Origin: COMBO-56-21 sp041559015
GTDB taxonomy: Archaea > Thermoplasmatota > Thermoplasmata > UBA10834
Assembly: GCA_041559015.1 (NCBI GenBank)
Contig: JBFFED010000001.1
Coordinates: 62,001 to 126,000 of the forward strand
Length of the DNA stretch: 64,000 nt
Direction of reading: 5' to 3'
How positions within the stretch are numbered: the first letter of the stretch is position 1; each line of letters opens with the position of its first letter. Positions 32,965 to 42,300 of this stretch are shown here, one piece after another. Under the pieces are notes generated by a model. The model saw only the letters and a list, made by a program, of their open reading frames with translations, was not told where the DNA came from and did not search any database. A program made the position numbers and the translations under genes.

Positions 32965-34801
32965 TTATCTTGCCGTCCACCTTGCCCCTGAGCTCCTTCA
33001 TCACAAGGCCCATCAAAGGTCCGATACTGGCCTCCCCACGCTCCCTGACCAGGTTCTCCTTCTCCCTGACTATCCTGTCGCAGAGCTCCCTCACGGAATC
33101 CATGTCTATGGACTCGACCCCCGCGACCTCTGCGGCCCGTGCGACATCGTGCCCGTGCCGCAGCACCGAGGCCAGCACCTTCGGTATGGCCTCTTTCGCG
33201 AACGCACCGGCCTTGAGACGGGTCATGACATCCTTCATCGTCTCAAGCGCGAGCCCTGAGGGGTCCAGGCCGAGCTTCTCGAGCTCAGGGTAGGTATTGA
33301 GATATATCCTGGCGACCACCTGTGGGCTGCCGAAGCTGCCGGCGAGGAGTTCGAACTCGTCCTCGTAGCCGCCTTTGATGAGAGCCTCCGCCTGGTCCCT
33401 GCTGATTCCGAAGTCCTTCACGAACCTGGATACCATCTCCTCCGGCAGTTCGGGGAGGTTGAGCCTGATGCTCTCGATGAGCTTCTCATCCACGAGAATG
33501 GGCCGGACGTCGGTCTCAGGGTACATCCTCTCCTTGCCGGGCAATGGCCGGCTGTATACGGTCTGGCCGTCCGGAAGCGGATCCCTGGTCTCCTCTGGGA
33601 CCCCTTCGATAGCGACATCGAGGCGGTCCGTAGCCCTCAGGATTGCGGCGCGGGCCTTCTCCTCCTCGTCCGCGATGAGGAAGAAGGCGTCTTCCGGCTC
33701 GAGCAGCAGTACCGCCCTGACCGCCTCAACTTCCGCGACAGTGACACCGTAGCCCGGGAGCTCGTCTGAATGGAACAGCCCTTTGACGCCCGCCACGCGC
33801 GCATGCGAGGCCATCTCTGGGCCGAGCCTCTTAACCCCGGCCTCCGTTGGGCCAAGGACGCCGGCGAACCTGGGCAGCCTCGCCGCCAGGACGACGCCCC
33901 CCGCGTCAAGAGCACCCTTGATGACCTTGCACCTGGTGCTTCTGAATATTCCTGAGATGTCCTTGGTATCGTGAGAGATCTTCTCCGCGCCCCTGTCCCT
34001 CAAGGTCTTCATCACTTCGAGCAGCGCGAGCTGGCGCTTGACCTCCTCGACTACATATACGTGAAGGAGCCGCAGGTCCTGGGCGCCCTTGATCTCCACT
34101 CTGGCCCCGCCCGCCACTGAGATGTTTATGTCCTCTCGAATCGTGCCTATCCCACGTCTGACCTTCTTTGTGGCCCTTAGCAGCGACCCCAGGCGCTCCG
34201 CGACCAGCCTGACCTCCTCGGGGGAGGTTATCTCCGGCTCGGTCGCTATCTCCACCAGCGGTATGCCGAGCCTGTCGAGTCGGTAGACCACCTCGCTCCC
34301 ATGCTCGGTTATCTTGCGGGCGGCGTCCTCCTCGAGACATATCGTGGTGACGCCTATCGTCCGTCCATTGACCTCGACCTTTCCCCCCATAGATATGAGA
34401 GCTGTCCTCTGGAACCCGCTCGTGTTCGAGCCGTCTATCACTATCTTTCGCATGAAGTGTATCTCGTCGACGGGGGTCATCCCCAGCAACATCGACATCT
34501 CCAGGGCAGCCTCGATGGCTCGCCTGTTCGCATCGTGAGGCGGTTCTTCGTCTGCCTCGACCAGGCATGAGTCCGACACCGTCTGGTAGCGGAAGTGCAT
34601 CTTCCTCTCCGATTCCTCCAGGGCCGCCCTGTCAATCTCGCCCATCTCGCTCTGGGTCGGCCTGAGCCGTCTGGTGAACTCCTTGTGGTGTTCGTCGGAG
34701 AGAGTGCACGCGCAGTCGCAGAAGAGCTTGCCCGTGTTGAGCTGCTGGTGGATCTCTATGCCCACTCTGAGCCCGAGTGACTTGTAGTCCAACTCAGACA
34801 T
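32921..34801 (-). CDS. gatE: Glutamyl-tRNA(Gln) amidotransferase subunit E
   Basis: GatE recognises mischarged Glu-tRNA(Gln), phosphorylates the glutamyl group and receives ammonia from GatD to make Gln-tRNA(Gln); the pair is unique to archaea. The 626-residue length is normal. Visible blocks are LGLRVGIEIHQQLNTGKLFC at the start of the cradle domain, the Cys-containing region FCDCACTLSD, GSNTSGFQRT, and the GatB-like C-terminal tail (SIGPLMGLVMKELRGKVDGK), which binds tRNA. An AspRS-like insertion domain lies about 275-400. The gene overlaps gatD by eight bases, so the two are translated together. Confidence 0.97.
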   Translation of the reverse strand: MSELDYKSLGLRVGIEIHQQLNTGKLFCDCACTLSDEHHKEFTRRLRPTQSEMGEIDRAALEESERKMHFRYQTVSDSCLVEADEEPPHDANRRAIEAALEMSMLLGMTPVDEIHFMRKIVIDGSNTSGFQRTALISMGGKVEVNGRTIGVTTICLEEDAARKITEHGSEVVYRLDRLGIPLVEIATEPEITSPEEVRLVAERLGSLLRATKKVRRGIGTIREDINISVAGGARVEIKGAQDLRLLHVYVVEEVKRQLALLEVMKTLRDRGAEKISHDTKDISGIFRSTRCKVIKGALDAGGVVLAARLPRFAGVLGPTEAGVKRLGPEMASHARVAGVKGLFHSDELPGYGVTVAEVEAVRAVLLLEPEDAFFLIADEEEKARAAILRATDRLDVAIEGVPEETRDPLPDGQTVYSRPLPGKERMYPETDVRPILVDEKLIESIRLNLPELPEEMVSRFVKDFGISRDQAEALIKGGYEDEFELLAGSFGSPQVVARIYLNTYPELEKLGLDPSGLALETMKDVMTRLKAGAFAKEAIPKVLASVLRHGHDVARAAEVAGVESIDMDSVRELCDRIVREKENLVRERGEASIGPLMGLVMKELRGKVDGKIISEILGERIRRLLS

Positions 34802-36083
34802 GCCTCCTGTTGTTGAATTCTCCCGCCACGTTGGTCAGCATGATCTTGCGTACTTCCTCCGGGGAATCCGCCTGACCCATGGCCCACATGAGCTTGACAT
34901 AGGCAGTCTCTGGGAGCATGTCCCCGAGGGGCACCGCGCCCGCGGCCAACATGTCCCTTCCGGTCGAGTAGACGTTGAGATTGACCGCGCCGTGGAGGCA
35001 CTGGGTAGTCACATAGATGTGGACGCCGTTGTCGACGGCCCTCTTGACGGAGCCAACGATGTCCTCGGATACATGGCCCAGGCCTGTCCCGCCTATGACC
35101 ATGCCCCTGACGTTGTTGGCGATGAGGTCGAAGTGCTCGGCATCGAACCCCGGGTAGAAGTGTAGCATGCTTGCCCGGCCATCGATCTTGTCCTTGAGCT
35201 GGACTGGGCCCGGGGACCGCTTGACGTATTGAGACAGGACTCTCGTCTTCGCACCCTCCATCCTGAGGAGGGGGTCCGCGTTCACGCTCTTGAACGCATC
35301 CCGTCTAGATGAGTGCATCTTCCTCACTTTCGTGCCCCTGTGCACGAGGGTGTGCGTGTCGGCGGTCTCCCCGTGCATCAGTACCACCACCTCGCCCAGG
35401 TCGCTCTCTATGCACAGCCTGGTCGCCGAGAGAAGGTTCATGATGGCATCCGAGGAGGGTCTGTCAGAGGACCGCTGCGCCCCCACGCAGACTACGGGGC
35501 CCGTCAGGTTCCTGAGCATGAATGCTAAGGCCGCCGATGTGAACCCCATCGTGTCAGTGCCATGAGGTATGATGACGCCGACCGCTCCTGAGTTCAACTC
35601 ATCAGCGACTGCCTTGGCCAGGCCCTGCCAGTGCGAGACCTTCATGTTCTCGCTGAGAATCGAATAGAGGACCTTCGCCCGGACGTTCGCGAGGTCGAGC
35701 AGCTCCGGCACGGAGAAGACCAGTTCCTCGGCCGATATTGCCGGATGTACCGCGCCTGTCCTGTAATCCACGTAGGAAGCTATGGTGCCCCCGGTGCTTA
35801 TGACGGCGACATCCTTCTTGGCGGGGTCGTGCGGGAGGATCTGCTTCGTCTGCGTCTTGGCCTCTCTCTTTGAGACGACCCTGACCTCCGTGCCCTCGTC
35901 AACGGATATGCCCACGTTGTAGCCGGTGGACAGCTTGAGCGTGATAATGGATGGCGAGCTGAAGTCGTGGTGCGGCATGAGGACTCCGGAACGTACCTGA
36001 CTCCCGCGCCTCACCTCGACCATATCGCCGATCTCGGCTCCGGCGCTGGACAGCAGCTCGCCCACATGGCCAGCGTACTTCAT
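34794..36083 (-). CDS. gatD: Glutamyl-tRNA(Gln) amidotransferase subunit D
   Basis: GatD is the asparaginase-like glutaminase that supplies ammonia to GatE. With start ATG 36083 it has 429 residues, the family size. An N-terminal barrel domain (about 1-80) precedes the asparaginase domain with STGGTIAS (Thr residues 97 and 100) and HGTDTMGFT, the two active-site Thr-containing motifs, plus GTGLGHVSED near the C-terminus. The frame is open to 36197, but a TATA box (CATATAAG, reverse strand, about 36108-36115) lies 25-33 bases before ATG 36083, so translation starts there on a leaderless mRNA. Confidence 0.96.
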   Translation of the reverse strand: MKYAGHVGELLSSAGAEIGDMVEVRRGSQVRSGVLMPHHDFSSPSIITLKLSTGYNVGISVDEGTEVRVVSKREAKTQTKQILPHDPAKKDVAVISTGGTIASYVDYRTGAVHPAISAEELVFSVPELLDLANVRAKVLYSILSENMKVSHWQGLAKAVADELNSGAVGVIIPHGTDTMGFTSAALAFMLRNLTGPVVCVGAQRSSDRPSSDAIMNLLSATRLCIESDLGEVVVLMHGETADTHTLVHRGTKVRKMHSSRRDAFKSVNADPLLRMEGAKTRVLSQYVKRSPGPVQLKDKIDGRASMLHFYPGFDAEHFDLIANNVRGMVIGGTGLGHVSEDIVGSVKRAVDNGVHIYVTTQCLHGAVNLNVYSTGRDMLAAGAVPLGDMLPETAYVKLMWAMGQADSPEEVRKIMLTNVAGEFNNRRHV

Positions 36084-36103
36084 CGGGGTAGGGATAGGAG
36101 TCC

Positions 36104-36118
36104 TTGTCTTATATGACT
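36104..36118 (-). promoter_or_regulatory. TATA box of gatDE
   Basis: Reverse strand AAGTCATATAAGACA; spacing to ATG 36083 fits a leaderless start. The divergent purD promoter is a weaker T-rich element (CTTCTTATTTCA) near 36172-36183, about 30-40 bases before its ATG. Confidence 0.65.
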
Positions 36119-36213
36119 TATCAGGCCCGGCGGGAACGCCCGGGGACGGCCAGTCGGGCCCCCTTGACAACCTTCTTATTTCATGAGCCTCATGCACCGG
36201 CGGGTCGCATAAG

Positions 36214-37545
36214 ATGAGGGTTCTGGCAGTAGGGGGAGGCGCTAGGGAGCACGCAATCGTCGCTGCCCTATCACGCTCCGGCGCTGATATCTATGCATGC
36301 TCCAAGAACAAGAACCCCGGCATCGCGAGAGCGGTCAAAGAGCACATGCTCGTCGACGAGATGGACCTGCACAATGTGGTCGAGTTCGCGAAGGACAGAA
36401 GGGTCGAGCTCGCCATCATCGGGCCCGAAGCACCGTTGGAGGTCGGGCTTGCAGACCAGCTGGAGATGGCGGGCATCCCGACGGCGAGTCCTAGGAGGGC
36501 AGCCGCGAGGATAGAGACTTCCAAGAGCTTCATGAGGGACCTGCTGGCCAGGCACCGGATAAAAGGTGCGGTGAAGTTCGCGACTGTGAACAGCGTCCGG
36601 GATGCAGAGAAAGCCCTCGACTCCCTCGGGACCGACATAGTCGTGAAACCGACTGGGCTGACCGGGGGCAAGGGCGTGAAGGTGTTCGGAGAGCACCTGA
36701 ACTCCAAGAAGAACATCATCGACTACGCAGAGGAGATATTCTCGAAGAGAATCGGAGGCACGCCCGGCATCGTCCTCGAGGAGAGGCTAGTCGGGGAGGA
36801 GTTCACGCTCCAGGCGTTCTGCGACGGCACGAGGGTGGCGCCCATGCCGACGGTCCAGGATCACAAGAGAGCGTTCGAGGGCGACACGGGCCCGAACACG
36901 GGAGGCATGGGCTCGTATTCGCAGAAGGACGGGCTCCTGCCTTTCCTGAGGAAGGGAGAATACGAGACTGCGATCGGCATCATGGAGGGCGTCGTGAAGG
37001 CGCTCAGGGCCGAGGGGGTGGAGTACAGGGGCACGCTGTACGGCCAGTTCATGCTCACGAGAGAGGGCCCGAAGGTCATCGAGTTCAACGCGAGGTTCGG
37101 GGACCCTGAGGCCATGAACGTCCTATCGCTCTTGGAGGGGGACTTCGTCAGCATATGTGAGGGCATGGCCGGAGGCAACATATCGGCGAACCACGTGCGG
37201 TTCGCGGAGAGGGCCTCCGTGTGCAAGTACGTCGTCCCCGAGGGGTACGGAGTAAAGCCCCTGGCCGGCGAGGAGATCACAGTCGACGAGGGCGCGATCG
37301 CCGCTAAAGGGGCGATCCTGTACTATGCGAGCGTCAACGAGAAGGATGGCAGGGTGTTCACGACTACCTCGAGGTCAGTCGGCATAGTCGGGATAGCGGA
37401 CACCATCGACGACGCTGAGGCCATCTCTGAAGGCGCCATGGGCCACGTATCCGGCAGGATACATGCGAGACACGACATAGCGAAGAGGGCGACGCTCGAT
37501 GCGAAGGTCGCACGGATGGACCGTATAAGGAGGGGGGAGTTGTGA
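36214..37545 (+). CDS. purD: Phosphoribosylamine-glycine ligase
   Basis: PurD (GARS) joins glycine to phosphoribosylamine with ATP, the second step of purine synthesis. The 443-residue protein has the N-terminal VLAVGGGAREHAI loop, the IIGPEAPLEVGLAD motif, ATP-grasp segments (VVKPTGLTGGKGVKVF, EERLVGEEFTLQAF, KRAFEGDTGPNTGGMG) and FNARFGDPEAMNVL, which carries metal ligands. Length is normal. It overlaps the translin-like gene by four bases (GTGA). Confidence 0.97.
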   Translation: MRVLAVGGGAREHAIVAALSRSGADIYACSKNKNPGIARAVKEHMLVDEMDLHNVVEFAKDRRVELAIIGPEAPLEVGLADQLEMAGIPTASPRRAAARIETSKSFMRDLLARHRIKGAVKFATVNSVRDAEKALDSLGTDIVVKPTGLTGGKGVKVFGEHLNSKKNIIDYAEEIFSKRIGGTPGIVLEERLVGEEFTLQAFCDGTRVAPMPTVQDHKRAFEGDTGPNTGGMGSYSQKDGLLPFLRKGEYETAIGIMEGVVKALRAEGVEYRGTLYGQFMLTREGPKVIEFNARFGDPEAMNVLSLLEGDFVSICEGMAGGNISANHVRFAERASVCKYVVPEGYGVKPLAGEEITVDEGAIAAKGAILYYASVNEKDGRVFTTTSRSVGIVGIADTIDDAEAISEGAMGHVSGRIHARHDIAKRATLDAKVARMDRIRRGEL

Positions 37546-38159
37546 AGAGGCTCGAGCAGGTGGTGTCCGAGATAGAGGCGGAACTCGACGAGAAGGACCA
37601 GGTGAGGGAGATTGCCCTGAAATCATCTCGAGCGATCATCAGGCTCTCAGGCGCCATACTAAGAGGTCTTCACAGGAATGAGCAGCCAGGGGACCAGCTT
37701 GATATCCTCAGGGACGAGGTGACCAGGCTGCAGAGCCTCCTGGCAGAGCACCCGGAGCTGGAGCACGCAGGCTACGTATCAAGCGCGTTCCAGGAGTATG
37801 CCGAGGTCGGATTGATCATGTCCCTGCTCGAGACGGGTGATGTCCCCTCACCTGAGGAGCTAGGGGTCGGGAGCCCGCCATACCTCATGGGACTCGGGGA
37901 CAGCATCGGCGAGCTCAGGAGGTTCTGCCTAGAGGAGCTCAAATCAGGTAGGGCCGGCCGCGCGAACGAGATCCTTGACATGATGGAGGACCTCCTGACC
38001 GCACTGATGAGATTCGATTACCCGGACGCGATCGTGCCCCTGAGGCACAAGCAGGACGTCGCCAGGAGTTTACTGGAGAAGACCAGGGGCGAGGTTGCCG
38101 TAGCGACCTCCACCAGCGCTCTCCGCGAGAAGATCGACGAAGTCCTGAGAAAGGGTTGA
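37542..38159 (+). CDS. Translin-family protein
   Basis: A 205-residue all-helical protein of the translin/TRAX family, which in eukaryotes forms an octameric single-stranded nucleic-acid-binding ring and RNase. Family signatures are the N-terminal long helices (LDEKDQVREIALKSSRAIIRLSG), the middle QEYAEVGLIMSLLETGDVPSPEELGV and the C-terminal GRANEILDMMEDLLTALMRFDYPDA. It starts at GTG 37542, overlapping purD. Archaeal members are poorly studied; a role in RNA processing is inferred from the family only. Confidence 0.9.
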   Translation: MKRLEQVVSEIEAELDEKDQVREIALKSSRAIIRLSGAILRGLHRNEQPGDQLDILRDEVTRLQSLLAEHPELEHAGYVSSAFQEYAEVGLIMSLLETGDVPSPEELGVGSPPYLMGLGDSIGELRRFCLEELKSGRAGRANEILDMMEDLLTALMRFDYPDAIVPLRHKQDVARSLLEKTRGEVAVATSTSALREKIDEVLRKG

Positions 38160-38165
38160 CCGCGC

Positions 38166-38567
38166 TCAAGAATAGTGCTTCTTGATCACGGCCTCTATGT
38201 TCGCGCGCGGATGCGCGCCCGTCATGCGCTCGACCTGTTTCCCGTCCTTGAAGAATATGAGCGTGGGGATGCTGTGTATGCCTAAGGACATGGCAGTCTT
38301 GGGTGCCTCGTCGGTGTCGAGCTTCGCGAAGGTCACCTTGCCACTGTAGTCCTTCGCCAGGGCTTCGAGTGTCGGTGCGAGCATCTTGCACGGGCCGCAC
38401 CATGGAGCCCAGCAGTCCACCAGCAGGTTGCGCGAGGACTTCACGGTCGAATCGAAATCGGAGTCGCTCAAGTTCAGGATGTTCTCGGACAAGTTGACGT
38501 CTCCCCCTTGGGTTGGCCTCTGTAAAGTGTGCTCGATATTTGAGATTATCCCATCGCCATGTCCCAT
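38166..38567 (-). CDS. Thioredoxin
   Basis: A 133-residue thioredoxin with the active site WCGPC (Cys57, Cys60) in a VDCWAPWCGPCK context and the cis-Pro loop SIPTLIFF. The N-terminal 25 residues before LSENILNL are not part of the fold and may be an artefact of the chosen ATG or a short extension; no signal peptide is evident, so it is cytoplasmic. It is the last gene after aglB and the CARDB protein, 12 bases downstream of the latter, suggesting co-transcription. Confidence 0.94.
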   Translation of the reverse strand: MGHGDGIISNIEHTLQRPTQGGDVNLSENILNLSDSDFDSTVKSSRNLLVDCWAPWCGPCKMLAPTLEALAKDYSGKVTFAKLDTDEAPKTAMSLGIHSIPTLIFFKDGKQVERMTGAHPRANIEAVIKKHYS

Positions 38568-38579
38568 GAGCCGATCCGC

Positions 38580-39386
38580 TCAGAACTTCTTCCCGCGCTT
38601 CGGGGGCTTCTGGAGCCACATGAGGCCCACGAACACCGATATCACTATCACGCCGATCGCGAGCACCGCCCCCAGAGGGTTCCCGGTATCGGCTACGTAT
38701 ATGGTGAGCGAGTAGACGTTGTTGCCGTTGCTGAACTCGACCAGCTTGTTCGCATCGTCGACGACGATGGTGATTACGTGCTCGCCAGAGCGGATGCTCT
38801 CGAAGCTCCAGTTGTAGGATATCTTCGTTGACGACCCGGCGGTCACGTTGAACACGCGCGAGGCGAGGTATGTCCCATCCGCGTAGAACTTCGCGGTTAC
38901 ATTCAGGGCGTCGACCTCGCCCATGTTGTACACTGTGGCCGTTATGAATATGGGGTCGACGACCTCCATCTCGAACTCCTGCTCGAGGTACTTGGTCACC
39001 TGCGGCACGCCGCCCTTCGATGTCGCGTTTATCCTCACCTTGATCTTCTGCGGCGCCTCACCAGGCATGGTGACGTTCAGCTTGAACACGCCACTAGGAG
39101 AGGTACTTGTGGTCGGATCCACCGAGGACCCGGTCGTGTTGGTGCCCTCTACCTCGGCCCTGTAGGTGTAGTTGCCCCCGCCGTCCTCGGCCGGACCTCC
39201 GGTGATTGTCAGCGTGCACTGGACCGTCTGGGACTTGCCCGCGAACAACGGTCGGTCAAACTGTACGCTTATGCCCCCGTAGGCAGTCGCGTCGGAGGAG
39301 AGCTGGACCCCAATGGGAAGGGCCATCATCGCCAGCGAGGCGGTGACCAACAGCGCGAGAAGCGCAGAGAACCTCATCCGTCTCAC
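38580..39386 (-). CDS. Secreted CARDB-like surface protein with C-terminal anchor
   Basis: A 268-residue surface protein. A signal peptide (RFSALLALLVTASLAMMALPI) is followed by two beta-sandwich units; the second is CARDB-like (DALNVTAKFYADG, GSSTKISYNWSF, HVITIVVDD). One transmembrane helix near the C-terminus (LGAVLAIGVIVISVFVGLMW) ends in a basic tail. N-glycosylation sequons (for example NYTY, NTTG, NVTA) are frequent. The GTG start overlaps the TGA of aglB (GTGA), so it is likely co-translated with the oligosaccharyltransferase and could be a partner or a substrate. Confidence 0.85.
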   Translation of the reverse strand: MRRMRFSALLALLVTASLAMMALPIGVQLSSDATAYGGISVQFDRPLFAGKSQTVQCTLTITGGPAEDGGGNYTYRAEVEGTNTTGSSVDPTTSTSPSGVFKLNVTMPGEAPQKIKVRINATSKGGVPQVTKYLEQEFEMEVVDPIFITATVYNMGEVDALNVTAKFYADGTYLASRVFNVTAGSSTKISYNWSFESIRSGEHVITIVVDDANKLVEFSNGNNVYSLTIYVADTGNPLGAVLAIGVIVISVFVGLMWLQKPPKRGKKF

Positions 39387-42300
39387 TTCGAGGCACCTCC
39401 CTTGCCAAGGCCCTTCCTCTTGCGTAGGGCGAAGAACATCACCACCAGCGACGCAAGGGCGATTGCGAGGCTGATGTTGATGAGTACCTTAGACGCGTCA
39501 TATTCATATGAGATGTCGGCCCGCTCGGCGGTCACGTCCCCTGGGCCTACCAGCAGGTCTGGGAGCATCACCTGTACCGAACCGTAGGTGCTCGAGGAGG
39601 GGCTCTCGACTGAGGCGGCGAAAACGAGCGCGGACGCGGTGGTGTCCGGTACGCTCCTGATGGCTGTGAAGTTCACGGCCAGCTCAGTACTGCCGAAGGC
39701 TGGGACCTCCACCTCCGTCACCTCGTCCCCAGTCTCCAGATCGATTATGGTAGCCGTCCAGCCCAAAGTGACAAGCGAATCCAGGTTGGATACTGCCACT
39801 TGGAACTTGTCATCCACGTTACCGGTGTTGTTCACAGTGAACTTGGTGATCGTGCTCCAGCTGGCCGAAGGCATGGACTCATTGAGGCTGTGGATGCGGA
39901 CATCATGCACGGGCGAGACATTGAGGTACATGTTCAAGGTCGTCCTGGCGGATGACTGAGTCTTTGAGCGCACGACTGCTCCGATGACTGTCTCTCCCGC
40001 GGCCACGTCATCATGGGCGATTATCTCCGCGACTACGGTCACCTGGCCCTCCGCCCCGAAGCCGAGTTCGAAGGTGTCAGGGATGAATGTGACGTTGAAA
40101 TCCGCCGTTGAGGATGTCACCAGCCATGTGTCCTCTATGTTGCCCGTGTTCGTGACAGTGAAGGCGTACCTCACCAGGACACCTGGAGGGACAGTCTGCG
40201 TCAGATTCCTGTCCCAGCTGACCGAGACGCTGCGCTTCGAGTCCCTGACCAGGGTCAGGGTGACATACTTGTCCGTGCCCTCGGCCGTCAGGTCGAGGCT
40301 GCCGGTGTAAGTCACCGTCAGGCCGTTCTCGATCATGGTCGTGACGGCGGAGAGCGTGTAATTGCCCTCTGGCACGAGTATCTTGAATGAGCCGGAGGCG
40401 TCGGATGTGACCTTGAGCTTAGCGCTCCCAGAGGCGACGGAGACCTCGACGGACGTGCCAACATCCCCCACTAGCACCTGACCCGAGATGTACAGACCGA
40501 TCTCCATGTCGAAAGACTGTTCCATCGGGACGTCGCGGTCGAGCCGTATCGTGGACAGGAATGAGCCCTTGTCCTGCGGCCTCGTTATCTGTATCGTGTA
40601 GTCCCCTGGCTGCACGGATGCATTGAACGAACCGCTGACGTCAGTCCAGAACTCCAGGCCCAGGCCGTAGATGCTGCTGGGGAACATCTTCACATTCGCT
40701 CTTGTCGGCGTGCCCTCCGGGTCGTACACGACGCCGCTGAACGTAGTGTTATCCAGGCGCATCTCGAGGGATGGGTCGAGCCTCAGTTCGGATACGCCTA
40801 TGACCACGTATGCCTCGTGGTCGTACTCCACATACAACGTCCTGCCATCGACGAGCCTGGTGTCCTCCAGGCTGAACATAACTGTGTACTCGCCCTGGGG
40901 CAGCTCGACCGAGTAGGACGACATCGACGATATCGTCTCGACCGTCTCGCCAAATGATGACACGGCAGTGACGGCCACCGACTTGGTGGCCGGCCGGCCA
41001 TTGACACTGATGGCCCCGTAGAGCTCGCTGGCCAGCTGCAGCTGGAAGTCGTGCTCCCTGGAGTCCATCGACAGAGTCACGGATGTGATGTTTGCGTACA
41101 TGCTCTCGCCCACAGCGCTCTTGGCGTAGACGCTGTACTCGCCGGGCAACAGGTACGTGGAGTAGCTGATATTGACGTCAAGGGCGAGCACCTTCGTCTC
41201 GGGGCCCACGAGGCGCAGCTCGATGTCCGAAGCCGCCCCGAACAGGTACCCGTACATCTCGATCTTCTTCTGCGGTGAGAATGAATACTCGACTGGCGTC
41301 CCAGATGGGTAGAAGGCCACCTCGGCCTCGAACATGTACCTCTCCCCTCCCATCGGGCTGGTGTCCTGGTCCACAGACACGATGTAGGCTGCCGGCAGAA
41401 GGTTGACAGTGTAGTACCCGCCCGTAACTGTGATAGCCGTCACGACATCGAGCATCGGAACTAGGGGCAGGAAGGAGAGCTGCACGCCTCTGAGCCCGAG
41501 CCCGTCGTAGGTGACCCTGCCCTGCAAGAGGATTTCGTCTGGCTCGGCGACCACGCCCACGTCAGCCGTGTCGTTCAAGAAATTCGATGTGACAGACCAC
41601 TGCGAATACCCCGCATCACCTACCGAGAGGACCGCGTCCGTTCCCTTAGGGTACATCAGGAGGAATGTACCATCGTCTGCGGCCGAGACCGTGAACAATG
41701 CTCCAGTGTGATCTATCAGGCGCAGTTTTGCGAACTTTCCGAGCTCCTCAGGCATGAGCGTGCTTGCGCTGTCCCTGTCGAGCCATATCGCTCCCTGGAC
41801 CAGAACGCCGCTTACCATGTTGACCTGGAGGTTCGTCCTCGGACCCGTCACATCGATGGTCCCCGAGAAGATGCACCTTTCCGTGATGTAATAGGATGTG
41901 ACACGATAGGTCCCGTAGGGGAGCTCCAGCTTGTACACGCCCAGGGTGTCTATGCGCGCTGATATCCTTACGCCATCTGAGTTCTCGAACACGACGTGAC
42001 CTGTCTTGATCATCAACCCTGCTGGGGTCCTGGCTCCGCCTGAGACAACCGACGCCTGGCTGAGCGACACGGTGGCGGTGATGGAATCCGCAGTCCTCAA
42101 GTCCAGGGTCTTGACACCTGCATACGATTCGAACCCCACGGAATGGACCGCACGCAGTGTCCACACGCCCATCGGGACCTTCGCAACTATGAGCCCGCTG
42201 GCATCGGTCTGCCCGGAGATGACTGCTGTCGGCGAGTAAACATCCGTGAGCTCATATGCGGCGTACGGTACGCAGACACCGTCCTTGAACACCCTCACCT

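Noticed and set aside
36084..36197. Longer N-terminus for gatD
   Set aside because: The TATA box lies within this stretch, so it cannot be translated; ATG 36083 gives the family length.
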